From: Anaerolineae bacterium
Lineage (GTDB): Bacteria; Chloroflexota; Anaerolineae; JAFGEY01
Assembly: GCA_016929205.1 (NCBI GenBank)
Contig: JAFGJF010000516.1
Coordinates: 1-10,912 of the forward strand
Reading direction: 5' to 3'
Length of the DNA: 10,912 nt
The translations under genes were made by a program, and so were the position numbers. Shown piece by piece: positions 1-7,358 of the stretch; the stretch's first letter is position 1; each line of letters begins with the position of its first letter. Below the pieces are notes generated by a model, which saw only the letters and a list, made by a program, of their open reading frames with translations, was not told where the DNA came from and searched no databases.

Positions 1-246
1 CTTGCCTGCGCCGATGACATAGATGTGTTCTATCTCAGAGAGGTCAAAATGCTGTGTGCCAAACCCGGAAACGTCTTTTTCGGGGCTGCCGCCGACCGAC
101 AACCTATCCTCCTGGATGCGGATCAGGCCACGGGTGTTCGTATAGGGATCGGCCGCCGCCAGCCCGCCTTCCAGGATGTCCAGGGCAATGGCCCGGCCCT
201 CCCCGTCGCCGCAGGAAAGGATCTCGGCCCGGTTCTTGATGATCAT
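1..246 (-). CDS. Glycerate kinase, type-2 (DUF4147/MOFRL family), N-terminal part only
   Basis: Only the first 82 codons are in the window; the gene continues past position 1. The visible part has the N-terminal pattern of the DUF4147 glycerate kinase family: a helix reading ALDILEGGLAAADPY at about residues 21-35, then a beta strand and glycine turn reading IYVIGAGK at 75-82, which in this family starts the Rossmann-like nucleotide-binding fold. Family members phosphorylate D-glycerate with ATP, usually to 2-phosphoglycerate, in the cytoplasm. The start is the ATG at 246: an in-frame TAG lies two codons upstream, and GGGGGAG sits 8 bases before the ATG. It begins 25 bases after the GH30 stop, so co-transcription is likely. 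Its place downstream of the aldehyde oxidoreductase suggests that it receives glycerate made by that enzyme (inference). The catalytic C-terminal domain is not visible, so activity cannot be judged. Confidence 0.8.
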   Translation of the reverse strand, partial: MIIKNRAEILSCGDGEGRAIALDILEGGLAAADPYTNTRGLIRIQEDRLSVGGSPEKDVSGFGTQHFDLSEIEHIYVIGAGK

Positions 247-271
247 ATCCTATGCTCCCCCTGTGGGTGTC

Positions 272-1654
272 TCAAAGGACCATCGTGATGATCGATTGCG
301 CCGGTGCAACATATTTTACCACCTGGCCTTGCACCCAGAGTTGAAAGATGCGATCCGCATCGCTCAGGTTCATAATCACGACGGCCACCTGGCTGTCCAT
401 ATTGATAAACGCCGTTGCCAAAAAATCGTCGCTGCTGGACGTGCAGGCAATCCGCTTGGCGCCGGGCTTGATAAACCGGGAAAAGTGTCCAAAATAATAA
501 AACGGAGGATTATAGGAGACCTCTCCGGTTTGCGTGTCCGCTGTCACAATGCTCGTGCCGCCGAGGCCGCCCGCATGTCGAGGCCCTCGGGTTTCATCCA
601 GGAGCATGTTCCAATACGTCCAGCCGTTGGTCCAGTTGTTTAGATCGATGATCATGTTCTTGGCAACGTGGACGCCCGTTTCCCAACTTCCCCCCATACC
701 GGCCTCGGTATAGATCAGCTTTTTATCCGGGAACGCATCGTGGACCATTCGTACATTGTCATAGTGGTGCCCGACGTAATAATGAAAAGCGATGCCGTAA
801 ATGTACTGAGCCGCTTCGGGATCATCGTACATCACTTCGGCGCGCTGGTACATAATGCCCCGATTGTGGTCCCAGAACATGAGCTTCAAGTCGGATAGCC
901 CATTCTTTTTGAGGGTGGGGCCCAGGTAATCTCGCACAAAGTCCCGCTCTTCTTCCGCTGTGAAAACGCACGATTCCCAAACCTGCACGGCCGCCGCCTC
1001 GTTTTGGACGGTCAAGCCCCACATCGGAATGCCCTCTTGATCATAGGCCTTGACAAATTTGACAAAATAATCGGCCCAGGTTTGAAAATACGCTGGTTTG
1101 AGCTTGCCGCCATACAGCATATCGTTGTTTGTCTTCATCCAGGCGGGCGGGCTCCACGGTGAGGCATAAATCTTGATCCCGCCCTGTGCGGTCTCAAGCG
1201 CCCGTTTGATCAGGGGAATGCGAAATTTTCGATCGTGCTCGATGGAAAAATGTTCCAGGTCTTTGTCGTCTTCCACCTCTGCATAGGTGTACATTTCTGC
1301 GGAATAGTCGCAGCTATGGATCGTGGTTCTGCACAACGTGTACCCGTTCCCCTCGTCGGGATCGAAACACGCCTTTAGAAATCTCTCTTGTTCTTCTTTT
1401 GACAATTTGGCAAAAGTAATGGCGGTTGCATCCGTAAACGCCCCGCCAAATCCTTCAATTGTCTGAAAGGTTTTGTCGACGTCGATCATGATCGTCGGAT
1501 AGGTCTCATCGGGCTGATTGAGGGGCTCAAAGGCCCGGTGTTCTATCTCAGCCAGTAGACGGAAAGGATCTTTGGCCGTCAGGTAAACGATGGCCTCTTT
1601 GTAATTTGATGGTTGAGCCGGTTGATCTGAAGACCCTTTGGGTGGTGATTGCAC
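272..1654 (-). CDS. GH30-family glycoside hydrolase (glucosylceramidase/beta-glycosidase-like), cytoplasmic
   Basis: The 460-residue product matches the GH30 clan-A retaining beta-glycosidases. Visible landmarks: the N-terminal GFGGAFTDATA motif (about 68-78), SPWSPPAWMKTN (165-176), the acid/base glutamate E219 in TVQNEA, the nucleophile E317 in IYTEAG, and the YWNMLLDETRGP barrel-end motif (347-358), followed by a short C-terminal beta domain. Characterised GH30 members cleave beta-glucosides, beta-1,6-glucans, beta-xylosides or beta-fucosides; which one applies here cannot be read from the sequence. There is no signal peptide or membrane segment: the N-terminus is polar and proline-rich. 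The enzyme should therefore act on imported oligosaccharides or glycosides. Translation starts at a GTG (1654) with a perfect AGGAGG six bases upstream; no better in-frame ATG has such a site. It lies between the aldehyde oxidoreductase and the glycerate kinase, presumably in the same operon. Confidence 0.9.
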   Translation of the reverse strand: MQSPPKGSSDQPAQPSNYKEAIVYLTAKDPFRLLAEIEHRAFEPLNQPDETYPTIMIDVDKTFQTIEGFGGAFTDATAITFAKLSKEEQERFLKACFDPDEGNGYTLCRTTIHSCDYSAEMYTYAEVEDDKDLEHFSIEHDRKFRIPLIKRALETAQGGIKIYASPWSPPAWMKTNNDMLYGGKLKPAYFQTWADYFVKFVKAYDQEGIPMWGLTVQNEAAAVQVWESCVFTAEEERDFVRDYLGPTLKKNGLSDLKLMFWDHNRGIMYQRAEVMYDDPEAAQYIYGIAFHYYVGHHYDNVRMVHDAFPDKKLIYTEAGMGGSWETGVHVAKNMIIDLNNWTNGWTYWNMLLDETRGPRHAGGLGGTSIVTADTQTGEVSYNPPFYYFGHFSRFIKPGAKRIACTSSSDDFLATAFINMDSQVAVVIMNLSDADRIFQLWVQGQVVKYVAPAQSIITMVL

Positions 1655-1697
1655 GATTTGCCTCCTGATACGAGTTACTGGTTGGTTGAATCCAGCG

Positions 1698-1796
1698 CTA
1701 GTCCGAATACACTTTGTCCCGAAGCTCCTGGAGATAGCGCAGGGACTGGAAAAAGCCCTCGGTTATGGGAGTATGAGCACGCCGCTCTGTACTCAC
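1698..1796 (-). CDS. Candidate 32-residue small ORF overlapping the AOR stop (GTGA)
   Basis: A frame of 32 codons starts with a GTG that shares bases with the TGA stop of the aldehyde oxidoreductase (GTGA overlap, a common arrangement for translational coupling) and ends at a TAG at 1700..1698. The product is charged and ends in a likely amphipathic helix, with EGFFQSLRYLQELRDKVY at about residues 13-30; it has no Cys or transmembrane segment. I do not recognise a family. There is no good Shine-Dalgarno sequence, so expression would depend on re-initiation after the AOR stop. It could instead be the decayed tail of a former gene, or chance coding-like sequence; the protein-like composition is the main argument for it. 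The 43 bases from here to the GH30 start hold only the GH30 ribosome binding site. Confidence 0.35.
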   Translation of the reverse strand: MSTERRAHTPITEGFFQSLRYLQELRDKVYSD

Positions 1797-3649
1797 GCGA
1801 CCCAGGCCACGTCCAATTCGTGCAGCTTGGCCTCAGTAGGCGCGCCCGTTTGGGGATCCCAGCCCATCATGCCATAGTAGAGGGTAACGGCATGGTCCAG
1901 CACCTCCGGATCGATTGGTTTTTCGTTCAACGTGCCACTGACGTGTGGCTGCCGGGTGCGCGGTGGGAGGACATCGTCTGCGCGCGTCATCCCCGCCCGC
2001 AGATTAAAGACGCGGGCCATCGTCAGTCCCCGCTCTCCCCATTTGTGCATCTCGTAAACGTTGGTCTCCCAGCCGGTGATGGCACGAACGATCTGTATGT
2101 ACTGATCTTGCGACCAGGGCAAGAAGGCGCAGCACCCCACGCTGTTCCGGAACCATCGCCAGTTGGCCGTCGCCATATAGGCGCGCACCTTGTGGGCGTT
2201 CAGTTCGGTCGCAGGCACCGATACGTAAATGCCCCAGCTTTGCCAGCTTTCGCCCAACGGATCATCGGACAGGCTGTCGTCCCACATGTTGTGGATGTGA
2301 TCGGCTCCCGTTGGCGAAAGAGCATAACCCAGTGCCTGGCCGTGCCGCGCGCGGCACTCGTGCATCGGAAAAGGCTGCTTTTTGACGTCGAGGACGAATG
2401 CCTCGGCTCCCCGGCCGATCACGGCCGCCGCACGGGTTGGCCCCTCAGCCAACAGATCGCCCAGTCCCTGGCGCTCGCAGATCAAACGTGTCAGGTCGAC
2501 CATCGCTTCCGCATTGCCAAAGCGCAAATCCAAACCGCCGGTATCCTCAGCCGTCAACAGGCCATTTTCGTAACATTCCATCGCAAACGAGACCGCCATA
2601 CCCGTCGCGATGGTGTCCAGGCCATAGGCGTTGCACAGTTCGTTGGCTTTGGCGATGGCCGGCAGGTCATCGACGCCGCAGTTGGAGCCGAACGCGCCGA
2701 CTGTCTCGTATTCGGGGCCGCCGTATTCGGGATCGACCTGGTAACGGCCCTCGTCGACCTTGACCACGCGTTTGCAGCGGATAGGACAAGCAAAACAACT
2801 CCCTCGATCGACCAGGATCGTATCGCGCATCGCCTCGCCGCTGATCTGTTCTGCACCCTCAAACTGCCCATCTTGAAAATTGCGCGTTGGCAGCCGGCCG
2901 GTCACGTTGAGCCCAAGCAGTCCGCCGTTTGTGCCCAGCTCGTGCATTTGCAGGGACTTGTCCCGCCAATGCTTGGCCATCCACTGGGCCAGGGTTCGAA
3001 CACCCTCTTCATCGGCCAGCGGCACTGCCGTCGTTCCTCGGGCAACTATGCATTTGAGTTTTTTGGCGCCCATCACCGCGCCGAGCCCGGTGCGTCCGGC
3101 GGCGTGCTTGGTATCGTTGATCACACACGCATAGCGCACCAGCTTTTCTCCGCCGGGGCCGATCGCAGCCAGGCGCGCGTGCGGCGCGCCCAATTCCTCG
3201 CACACGGCCGTCTGGCAGTCCAACGTTGTCATTCCCCACAGGTGGTCTGCCGGGCGGATCTCGGCTTCCCCGCCGTGGACCCACAAATAAACCGGGCTCT
3301 CGGCCTGGCCGCGAACGACGATCGCGTCAAACCCGGCGCGCCGCATCTCGGCGCCAAAGAACCCACCCACGTCGGCCTCCCCGTAGCCGTCGTTAAGCGG
3401 CGATTTTGCCCCCACGACGCTGCGCCCGCCTCCACCGATGGGTACGCCGGTCATCGGCCCTCCGGCCATAACCAGTAGATTCTCGGGCCCCAGCGGGTCA
3501 GCGTCTGCTGGCACTTCCTTGAGCAAATAGTAAGCGACAAACCCATTTCCTCCCAGATAGCGCCGGTAAAAGCTCTCCGGCGGCTCCTCGACCTCGATCG
3601 TCTTGCGCGATAGATCGACGCGCAATATTTTGCCTGTGTAGCCATTCAT
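1793..3649 (-). CDS. Aldehyde:ferredoxin oxidoreductase (tungsten-pterin AOR family)
   Basis: The 618-residue product is a full-length AOR-family enzyme. These enzymes oxidise aldehydes to carboxylic acids with a tungsten or molybdenum bis-pterin cofactor and pass electrons through a [4Fe-4S] cluster to ferredoxin. Landmarks: the family N-terminus GYTGKILRVDLS (3-14), the glycine-rich pterin region GGPMTG...GGGGRS (63-76), cluster ligands C285-x2-C288-x3-C292 (CFACPIRC), the pterin-binding segment GLDTIATG (343-350), the histidine-rich stretch around 430-453, and a late cysteine pair C506/C507 (NSVGCCAF) that supplies the fourth ligand. Spacing resembles the archaeal AOR pattern. A longer reading from 3694 is possible, but the start at 3649 matches family N-termini and has GGAGG eight bases upstream. 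Substrate specificity is not encoded in an obvious motif; the next-door glycerate kinase points to glyceraldehyde (inference). It stands 147 bases after the preceding gene, in a gap rich in inverted repeats, so separate control is possible. Confidence 0.93.
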   Translation of the reverse strand: MNGYTGKILRVDLSRKTIEVEEPPESFYRRYLGGNGFVAYYLLKEVPADADPLGPENLLVMAGGPMTGVPIGGGGRSVVGAKSPLNDGYGEADVGGFFGAEMRRAGFDAIVVRGQAESPVYLWVHGGEAEIRPADHLWGMTTLDCQTAVCEELGAPHARLAAIGPGGEKLVRYACVINDTKHAAGRTGLGAVMGAKKLKCIVARGTTAVPLADEEGVRTLAQWMAKHWRDKSLQMHELGTNGGLLGLNVTGRLPTRNFQDGQFEGAEQISGEAMRDTILVDRGSCFACPIRCKRVVKVDEGRYQVDPEYGGPEYETVGAFGSNCGVDDLPAIAKANELCNAYGLDTIATGMAVSFAMECYENGLLTAEDTGGLDLRFGNAEAMVDLTRLICERQGLGDLLAEGPTRAAAVIGRGAEAFVLDVKKQPFPMHECRARHGQALGYALSPTGADHIHNMWDDSLSDDPLGESWQSWGIYVSVPATELNAHKVRAYMATANWRWFRNSVGCCAFLPWSQDQYIQIVRAITGWETNVYEMHKWGERGLTMARVFNLRAGMTRADDVLPPRTRQPHVSGTLNEKPIDPEVLDHAVTLYYGMMGWDPQTGAPTEAKLHELDVAWVA

Positions 3650-3657
3650 TTTCTTGA

Positions 3658-3662
3658 CCTCC
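3658..3662 (-). promoter_or_regulatory. Ribosome binding site that fixes the AOR start
   Basis: GGAGG reads on the minus strand at 3662..3658, eight bases before the ATG at 3649. It overlaps the alternative upstream ATG at 3664, which has only a weak AAGGA before it. This site and the family N-terminus both favour the 3649 start. Confidence 0.7.
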
Positions 3663-3683
3663 ATTTTTTCCTTTTCTGTGTCG

Positions 3684-3705
3684 AGCAAGCACACGTGTGC
3701 TTGCT
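3684..3705. repeat. Perfect 22-bp palindrome upstream of the AOR gene
   Basis: The half-site AGCAAGCACAC is followed directly by its exact reverse complement, with no spacer, centred between 3694 and 3695 on an ACGT core. It lies 35-56 bases before the AOR start. Neither strand shows a T-run after it, so it is not an intrinsic terminator. It could be the operator of a dimeric regulator, or one copy of a dispersed intergenic palindromic repeat. The neighbouring TACGAA...TACGAA direct repeat (3705-3720) would fit either. Confidence 0.6.
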
Positions 3706-3721
3706 ACGAATAGATACGAAC

Positions 3722-3756
3722 CGTTCTGAACGCTCTGAATCGCCAATGTACTTGGC
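3722..3756. promoter_or_regulatory. Inverted-repeat cluster in the AKR-AOR gap
   Basis: Two further dyads sit between the 22-bp palindrome and the aldo/keto reductase stop. CGTTC-T-GAACG spans 3722-3732 and GCCAA-N5-TTGGC spans 3742-3756. On the minus strand the same stretch also reads as a TTCAGA-N3-TTCAGA direct repeat. No convincing -35/-10 pair is visible. The cluster suggests regulator binding or repeat DNA ahead of the AOR gene, but no regulator family can be named. Confidence 0.35.
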
Positions 3757-3796
3757 TCGATCCTTCGCTCCACGATTTTTTCAGGCTCAATGACCG

Positions 3797-4690
3797 TCAA
3801 GGGAGTGGGTTTCCTGTAGAGGCAACCCAAATTTTAAACCACTGCTCGCGAGAGAGCGATATGCCTTCTGCCTGCACCGCGTTTCGTATCCTGTCAGCCT
3901 TTCCAGTCCCCAGGATAGGGACGATGCCGGCGGGATGCTTGAGAAGCCATGCCAGTGCTACCTGATCCATGGTTGCGCCGAGATCTTTTCCTATCTGACC
4001 CAGCTCCTCGCGCAGCCGAACGCCCTGTTCAGTGTCACCCTTGAAAAGACGCCCTCCACCGAGTGGTCCCCAAGCCATCGGAGAGATGCGCAGTTTCTGG
4101 CACAGATCCAGGGTGCCATCGTACCAACTATCCAGGTGCATCACCGAGAACTGGACTTCATTGGTGACCAGGGGAAAGCTCAACCGTGAAGCCAACAACT
4201 CGAATTGGGATGGCGTAAAGTTTGAGACGCCAAAGAAAAGGACCTTGCCCGACTGCCGTAATGTTGAAAAGGCGCTGGCGACCTCGTCGGCATCCATCAG
4301 CGGATCGGGACGGTGGATCAGGAGCACGTCCACGCGATCCGTCTTTAGCTTGCGGAGGGATTGGTCGACCGACCACAAGATGTGCGCCTTGCTCGTATCA
4401 TAGTAAGACTGCGAGGTATCCCAGATGCCGATGCTGCACTTGGTGACAAGCTGTACTTTATCCCGCAAGGCAGGCTTGAGTGCCAAGGCATCGCCGAGCA
4501 GCGTTTCGGCTTGCCCTCCACCATAGACGGCTGCAATGTCAAGTGTCGTGACACCCAGATCGATACATTCGCTAACGTGTTCGAGGATCTCGTGGGGATT
4601 CTTTTGCCAGCGGACCGCACTTCCAAACCCTTGGGCGATGCGCGAGAACGTCGGCCCGCCGTCCGATATGGTGATCCGTGAAACAGTCAT
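3797..4690 (-). CDS. Aldo/keto reductase (YdhF-like)
   Basis: The 297-residue product is a complete NAD(P)H-dependent aldo/keto reductase with a TIM-barrel fold. The catalytic tetrad is visible: D51 and Y56 in DIAAVYGGG, K84 in LVTKCSIG, and H126 in LLIHRPDP. C-terminal cofactor-binding features follow: the barrel strand SPMAWGPLGGGRLF (203-216) and VPILGTGKADRI (257-268). Overall it resembles the E. coli YdhF type, whose natural substrates are poorly defined; sugar-derived aldehydes or ketones are plausible here. An open frame continues upstream to an ATG at 4723, but the ATG at 4690 has AAGGAG seven bases before it and matches where the family begins. It lies 45 bases after the SAF-domain oxidoreductase, so the two are probably co-transcribed. 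A role in reversible reduction of a keto-sugar intermediate is inference. Confidence 0.9.
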   Translation of the reverse strand: MTVSRITISDGGPTFSRIAQGFGSAVRWQKNPHEILEHVSECIDLGVTTLDIAAVYGGGQAETLLGDALALKPALRDKVQLVTKCSIGIWDTSQSYYDTSKAHILWSVDQSLRKLKTDRVDVLLIHRPDPLMDADEVASAFSTLRQSGKVLFFGVSNFTPSQFELLASRLSFPLVTNEVQFSVMHLDSWYDGTLDLCQKLRISPMAWGPLGGGRLFKGDTEQGVRLREELGQIGKDLGATMDQVALAWLLKHPAGIVPILGTGKADRIRNAVQAEGISLSREQWFKIWVASTGNPLP

Positions 4691-4735
4691 GATCCTTCTC
4701 CTTTCGTTCCCGGTGGTCTGCAAATATGCCCTATC

Positions 4736-6127
4736 TCAAAAGTGTGTATCTTGCTGCCGTCGCAGTGACCAGAGCGCCGAACGGGTCGGAGGCGCGATCA
4801 TGTTCATGGTGATCGTGGTTCCGGCGGGCACATCCTTTATCAGACGATTTTCTTCCAACATAAAGAAGGGCACCGGATCAGTGTCGGATAGCGGAAACGC
4901 CGGCACCAGCGACGCTCGCAGATCTCGATTCCAGCCCAGTGTACCGGAACTTCCCAAGATCTCACCGGCCTGGAAATCGCGGGCCGTCGTGGCGACGATA
5001 TCGACACGCGGCAGCACCTCAGCGCTTCCTGTGGGGACGTGCAGCAGCCCGGCACACAAGATGGACATCGCAGTTTCCGCACCGCATAGATGATATGGCC
5101 GGTAGAGCATCATCGCCGTCCTGCGGCTGTTGGCGATGGCCCCTTTTTGGATCATGATATCTCGCGAAACCACATCATCGTTGGCGACGACAATAAATAC
5201 CCCACCGCCAGGGTTGGGCTCATCAGCCCGGTACAATATGGCTGGAATATCCACAACGCCTTGCGTCTGGAGAATGCCGCCATCTTTCACCGGACAGAGC
5301 ACCTCGGGTAGTTCTAGATAACGTACCACGGGGCGGTGCCCTGCCGGAACGTCGGGCAGCAAGCCGGTACCGTTTGCCAGGACGGCCATATGAGCGAGTG
5401 GATCACCACACTCTTCGTCCACCCTCCAATCCGTAAAGGTGCGGCGGCGTGTTTCAGCATAGCGCGATGCCTCTCCGGCAGGGATGCGTTCCAGTGCCCA
5501 TCGATCTTTTTCGGGCACCTGAACCGTTCGTCCTCGGCTGGTGACACTTGCTGTAGCCGGATCGTAGAGGCAGCCGTGCAGATTGCCACCGCACAATACG
5601 CGTAGGCCAAGCGCACGTGCCCAGGACACCAACCCCATCACCAAACCGGGCTCGTCGCCGTCGTCTGTCGTAAAGACGACGCCCGCACTATCGGCCAGAT
5701 GTTTGAGTATCGGCCCAACGACACTGTCGGCCTCCTTGTCAATCATGACTACGTGCTTGCCGTGATTGATCGCTTCAAGTGCATAGGCCGCGCCTGCTCC
5801 GGGCGATCGTGTGGCCGTAGCGATGACGTCCAGGGGCAGATTCATCATCAACAAGGCATCCTGGAGAACAACGCGTTTTCCGGTTTCCAGCGCACGCAGG
5901 GCAGCAGCGCGGTTCTCACACACGGCGATATCCTCTTGTGCATAGCCTGCTTTGAGATGAGCCTGCTGGCCCGCTTTGACGTTGATGTCGGCTACGACAG
6001 GTATGTCCAAACGGGGGATGAGCGGCGCTTGCGTGACGATGGGGGTGCCGAACTGTCCGGCGCCGATGAGCCCTGCCCGTACCGTCGCCGGCTCTTGCAC
6101 ACGGTGAAAAAGATGCTGATAGATCAT
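4736..6127 (-). CDS. Rossmann-fold NAD(P)-dependent oxidoreductase with C-terminal SAF domain (homoserine-dehydrogenase-like)
   Basis: The 463-residue product starts with a dinucleotide-binding motif GLIGAGQFG (19-27; G22-x-G24-x2-G27). A homoserine-dehydrogenase-like segment follows, with INHGKHVVMIDKEAD (120-134) and TDDGDEPG (154-161). After it comes the middle domain, with the conserved LYRPYHLCGAE (341-351), and a C-terminal SAF-type beta domain from about 373 to 447. SAF domains also occur in altronate dehydratase and sialic acid synthase, where they help to bind sugar acids. Proteins of this layout are common in sugar and polysaccharide loci but, to my knowledge, have no agreed reaction; annotations as homoserine dehydrogenase or FlgA are misleading. 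The ATG at 6127 has AGGAG nine bases upstream, and this site overlaps the TAG ending the MFS relic, a sign of an originally tight operon. A dehydrogenase acting on a phosphorylated or acid sugar intermediate is a reasonable guess, no more. Confidence 0.82.
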   Translation of the reverse strand: MIYQHLFHRVQEPATVRAGLIGAGQFGTPIVTQAPLIPRLDIPVVADINVKAGQQAHLKAGYAQEDIAVCENRAAALRALETGKRVVLQDALLMMNLPLDVIATATRSPGAGAAYALEAINHGKHVVMIDKEADSVVGPILKHLADSAGVVFTTDDGDEPGLVMGLVSWARALGLRVLCGGNLHGCLYDPATASVTSRGRTVQVPEKDRWALERIPAGEASRYAETRRRTFTDWRVDEECGDPLAHMAVLANGTGLLPDVPAGHRPVVRYLELPEVLCPVKDGGILQTQGVVDIPAILYRADEPNPGGGVFIVVANDDVVSRDIMIQKGAIANSRRTAMMLYRPYHLCGAETAMSILCAGLLHVPTGSAEVLPRVDIVATTARDFQAGEILGSSGTLGWNRDLRASLVPAFPLSDTDPVPFFMLEENRLIKDVPAGTTITMNMIAPPTRSALWSLRRQQDTHF

Positions 6128-6139
6128 AGTCCCATTCTC

Positions 6140-6480
6140 CTATGTCTGTGCCTTATCTTCCAGGATAGCGCGGATCTCGATGACTTTTTCAGGAGGCGTT
6201 TTCACAAAGCTGTATGTGTAGGTGGAATCACCTTGGCAATCATATCGATAAAAGCAAGACCGGTCAGCCCGGCACCCATACTATAGGCCGTCAGCATTGC
6301 AAAAAAGAGGATGACCAGCCACGGGCTGTCCATAGGGATCCACAAGATGACCAGTGCGGTTGCCATCAAGGTCGCACTGCGCAATATCGCCATCGTGCGG
6401 TAGAAAGGTAGTTTGTAAGGGCGCTGCTGCAGATACCCCGAGACGAGGATCTGCAGCAGGAACGAACTACCCAGTAGCAT
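6140..6480 (-). pseudogene. MFS transporter relic with terminal truncation and internal deletion
   Basis: The stretch between the aldolase and the SAF protein reads as pieces of a major facilitator transporter. From 6480 an open frame of about 92 codons gives LVSGYLQQRPYKLPFYR, then two hydrophobic segments and GLAFIDMIAKVIPP, which resembles the TM2 to TM4 region of MFS carriers; it stops with TGA near 6202. In another frame immediately afterwards the sequence gives TPPEKVIEIRAILEDK and ends in TAG at 6142..6140, just as an MFS C-terminal tail would. A normal carrier has about 400 residues, so the N-terminal segment and most of the middle (TM5 to TM12) are missing, and the frame differs across the junction. 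The final TAG overlaps the ribosome binding site of the next gene, supporting a once intact operon member. There is no good ribosome binding site at 6480. Transport function is not expected. A short expressed membrane peptide is a less likely alternative. Confidence 0.72.
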
Positions 6481-6482
6481 CT

Positions 6483-7331
6483 TTACGCTTTGCCTGTGGT
6501 GCCAAACACGTCCAACAGGCGCTCGCATTCGGCACGGAACGCCTGGCGGATTTGCATCGTCATACTGAACAGCGACGCTTTTTCGGTCTGTGCGTTCTCG
6601 ATCATCCGCCGCCCTGACTCGACTGCCAGATTGGTGAAAATATTGATTTTCTGGATGCCACCCTTGGTCGCCGCCTGGAACTGCGCGTCCGACAGACCTG
6701 ACCCGCCGTGCAGCACGAGCGGAATATCGACGCGCTCGCGGATTTCGGCCAACAGGTCGAGCGCCAGGTTGACCTCGCCGTCATACAGGCCGTGCGCGGT
6801 GCCGATGGCGATCGCCAAAAAGTCGACACCTGTTTCCTCAACAAATTTTTCGACCAAGTTCGGCTCGGTAAAGCCTTTGCCCTGCGCGCCGAATTCGCTG
6901 TAATTACTGCCCGTTCCGACGTGGCCCAGTTCAGCTTCCACTGCCGCGCCGATCGCGTGAGCTGCCTGGACGACATTTTTGGTCACGGCGACGTTTTCCT
7001 CAAAGGGCAGTTTGGAGCCATCGTACATCACGTCGGTAAAGCCGACATGCAGTGCCTTGATGCAGTGCTCAAAGCTTGCGCCGTGGTCGAGGATGATCGA
7101 CACGGGAACAGTGGCTTCTTGTGCCAGGGCCTTGATATAGTCGGTGAGCGCGCGTGGGTTGGGTTGATCAAACATCCGCGTGTACAGGCCGATCATCACC
7201 GGCGCGCGTTTTTCTTCAATCGCATCCAAGATACCCAGTGTGCCGTGCATCTCAAATGTGTCGAAACATGGGATTGCATAACCGCCCGTCTGGGCTTTTT
7301 TCAATTCGTTCAAAATCGATACGAGAGGCAT
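6483..7331 (-). CDS. Class II ketose-(bis)phosphate aldolase (FbaA/GatY/KbaY type)
   Basis: The 282-residue product has the full zinc-dependent class II aldolase pattern. LDHG at 81-84 holds the catalytic D82 and zinc ligand H83; MYDGSKLPFEEN (102-113) and VEAELGHVG (131-139) follow; zinc ligands H180 (GTAHGLY) and H208 (LVLHGGSG) and the phosphate-binding KINIFT (228-233) complete the site. Family members cleave fructose-1,6- or tagatose-1,6-bisphosphate and some ketose-1-phosphates, giving DHAP plus an aldehyde. In this setting, after a sugar isomerase and a PfkB kinase, a ketose-1-phosphate is as likely as a bisphosphate. It is not of the AraD/FucA fold that cleaves fuculose-1-phosphate. 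Length and C-terminus are normal. GGAG lies ten bases before the ATG. It is separated by 90 bases from the kinase gene and followed two bases later by the MFS relic. Confidence 0.93.
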   Translation of the reverse strand: MPLVSILNELKKAQTGGYAIPCFDTFEMHGTLGILDAIEEKRAPVMIGLYTRMFDQPNPRALTDYIKALAQEATVPVSIILDHGASFEHCIKALHVGFTDVMYDGSKLPFEENVAVTKNVVQAAHAIGAAVEAELGHVGTGSNYSEFGAQGKGFTEPNLVEKFVEETGVDFLAIAIGTAHGLYDGEVNLALDLLAEIRERVDIPLVLHGGSGLSDAQFQAATKGGIQKINIFTNLAVESGRRMIENAQTEKASLFSMTMQIRQAFRAECERLLDVFGTTGKA

Positions 7332-7358
7332 TGTTCATTTTCTCCATATATGGTTTTG

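Noticed and set aside
1649..3478. A 609-codon open frame on the plus strand opposite the AOR gene
   Set aside because: It mirrors the high-GC codon pattern of the AOR gene; its product is rich in Arg, His and Pro with no family motifs, whereas the minus-strand reading has every AOR landmark.
3684..3705. The 22-bp palindrome as a rho-independent terminator
   Set aside because: The hairpin would be strong, but no T-run follows on either strand.
3498..3830. A 110-codon minus-strand frame covering the AKR-AOR gap
   Set aside because: It overlaps the end of one well-supported gene and the start of another in the wrong frame. The gap portion reads somewhat protein-like, so a decayed remnant or repeat is not excluded, but it cannot be called a gene.
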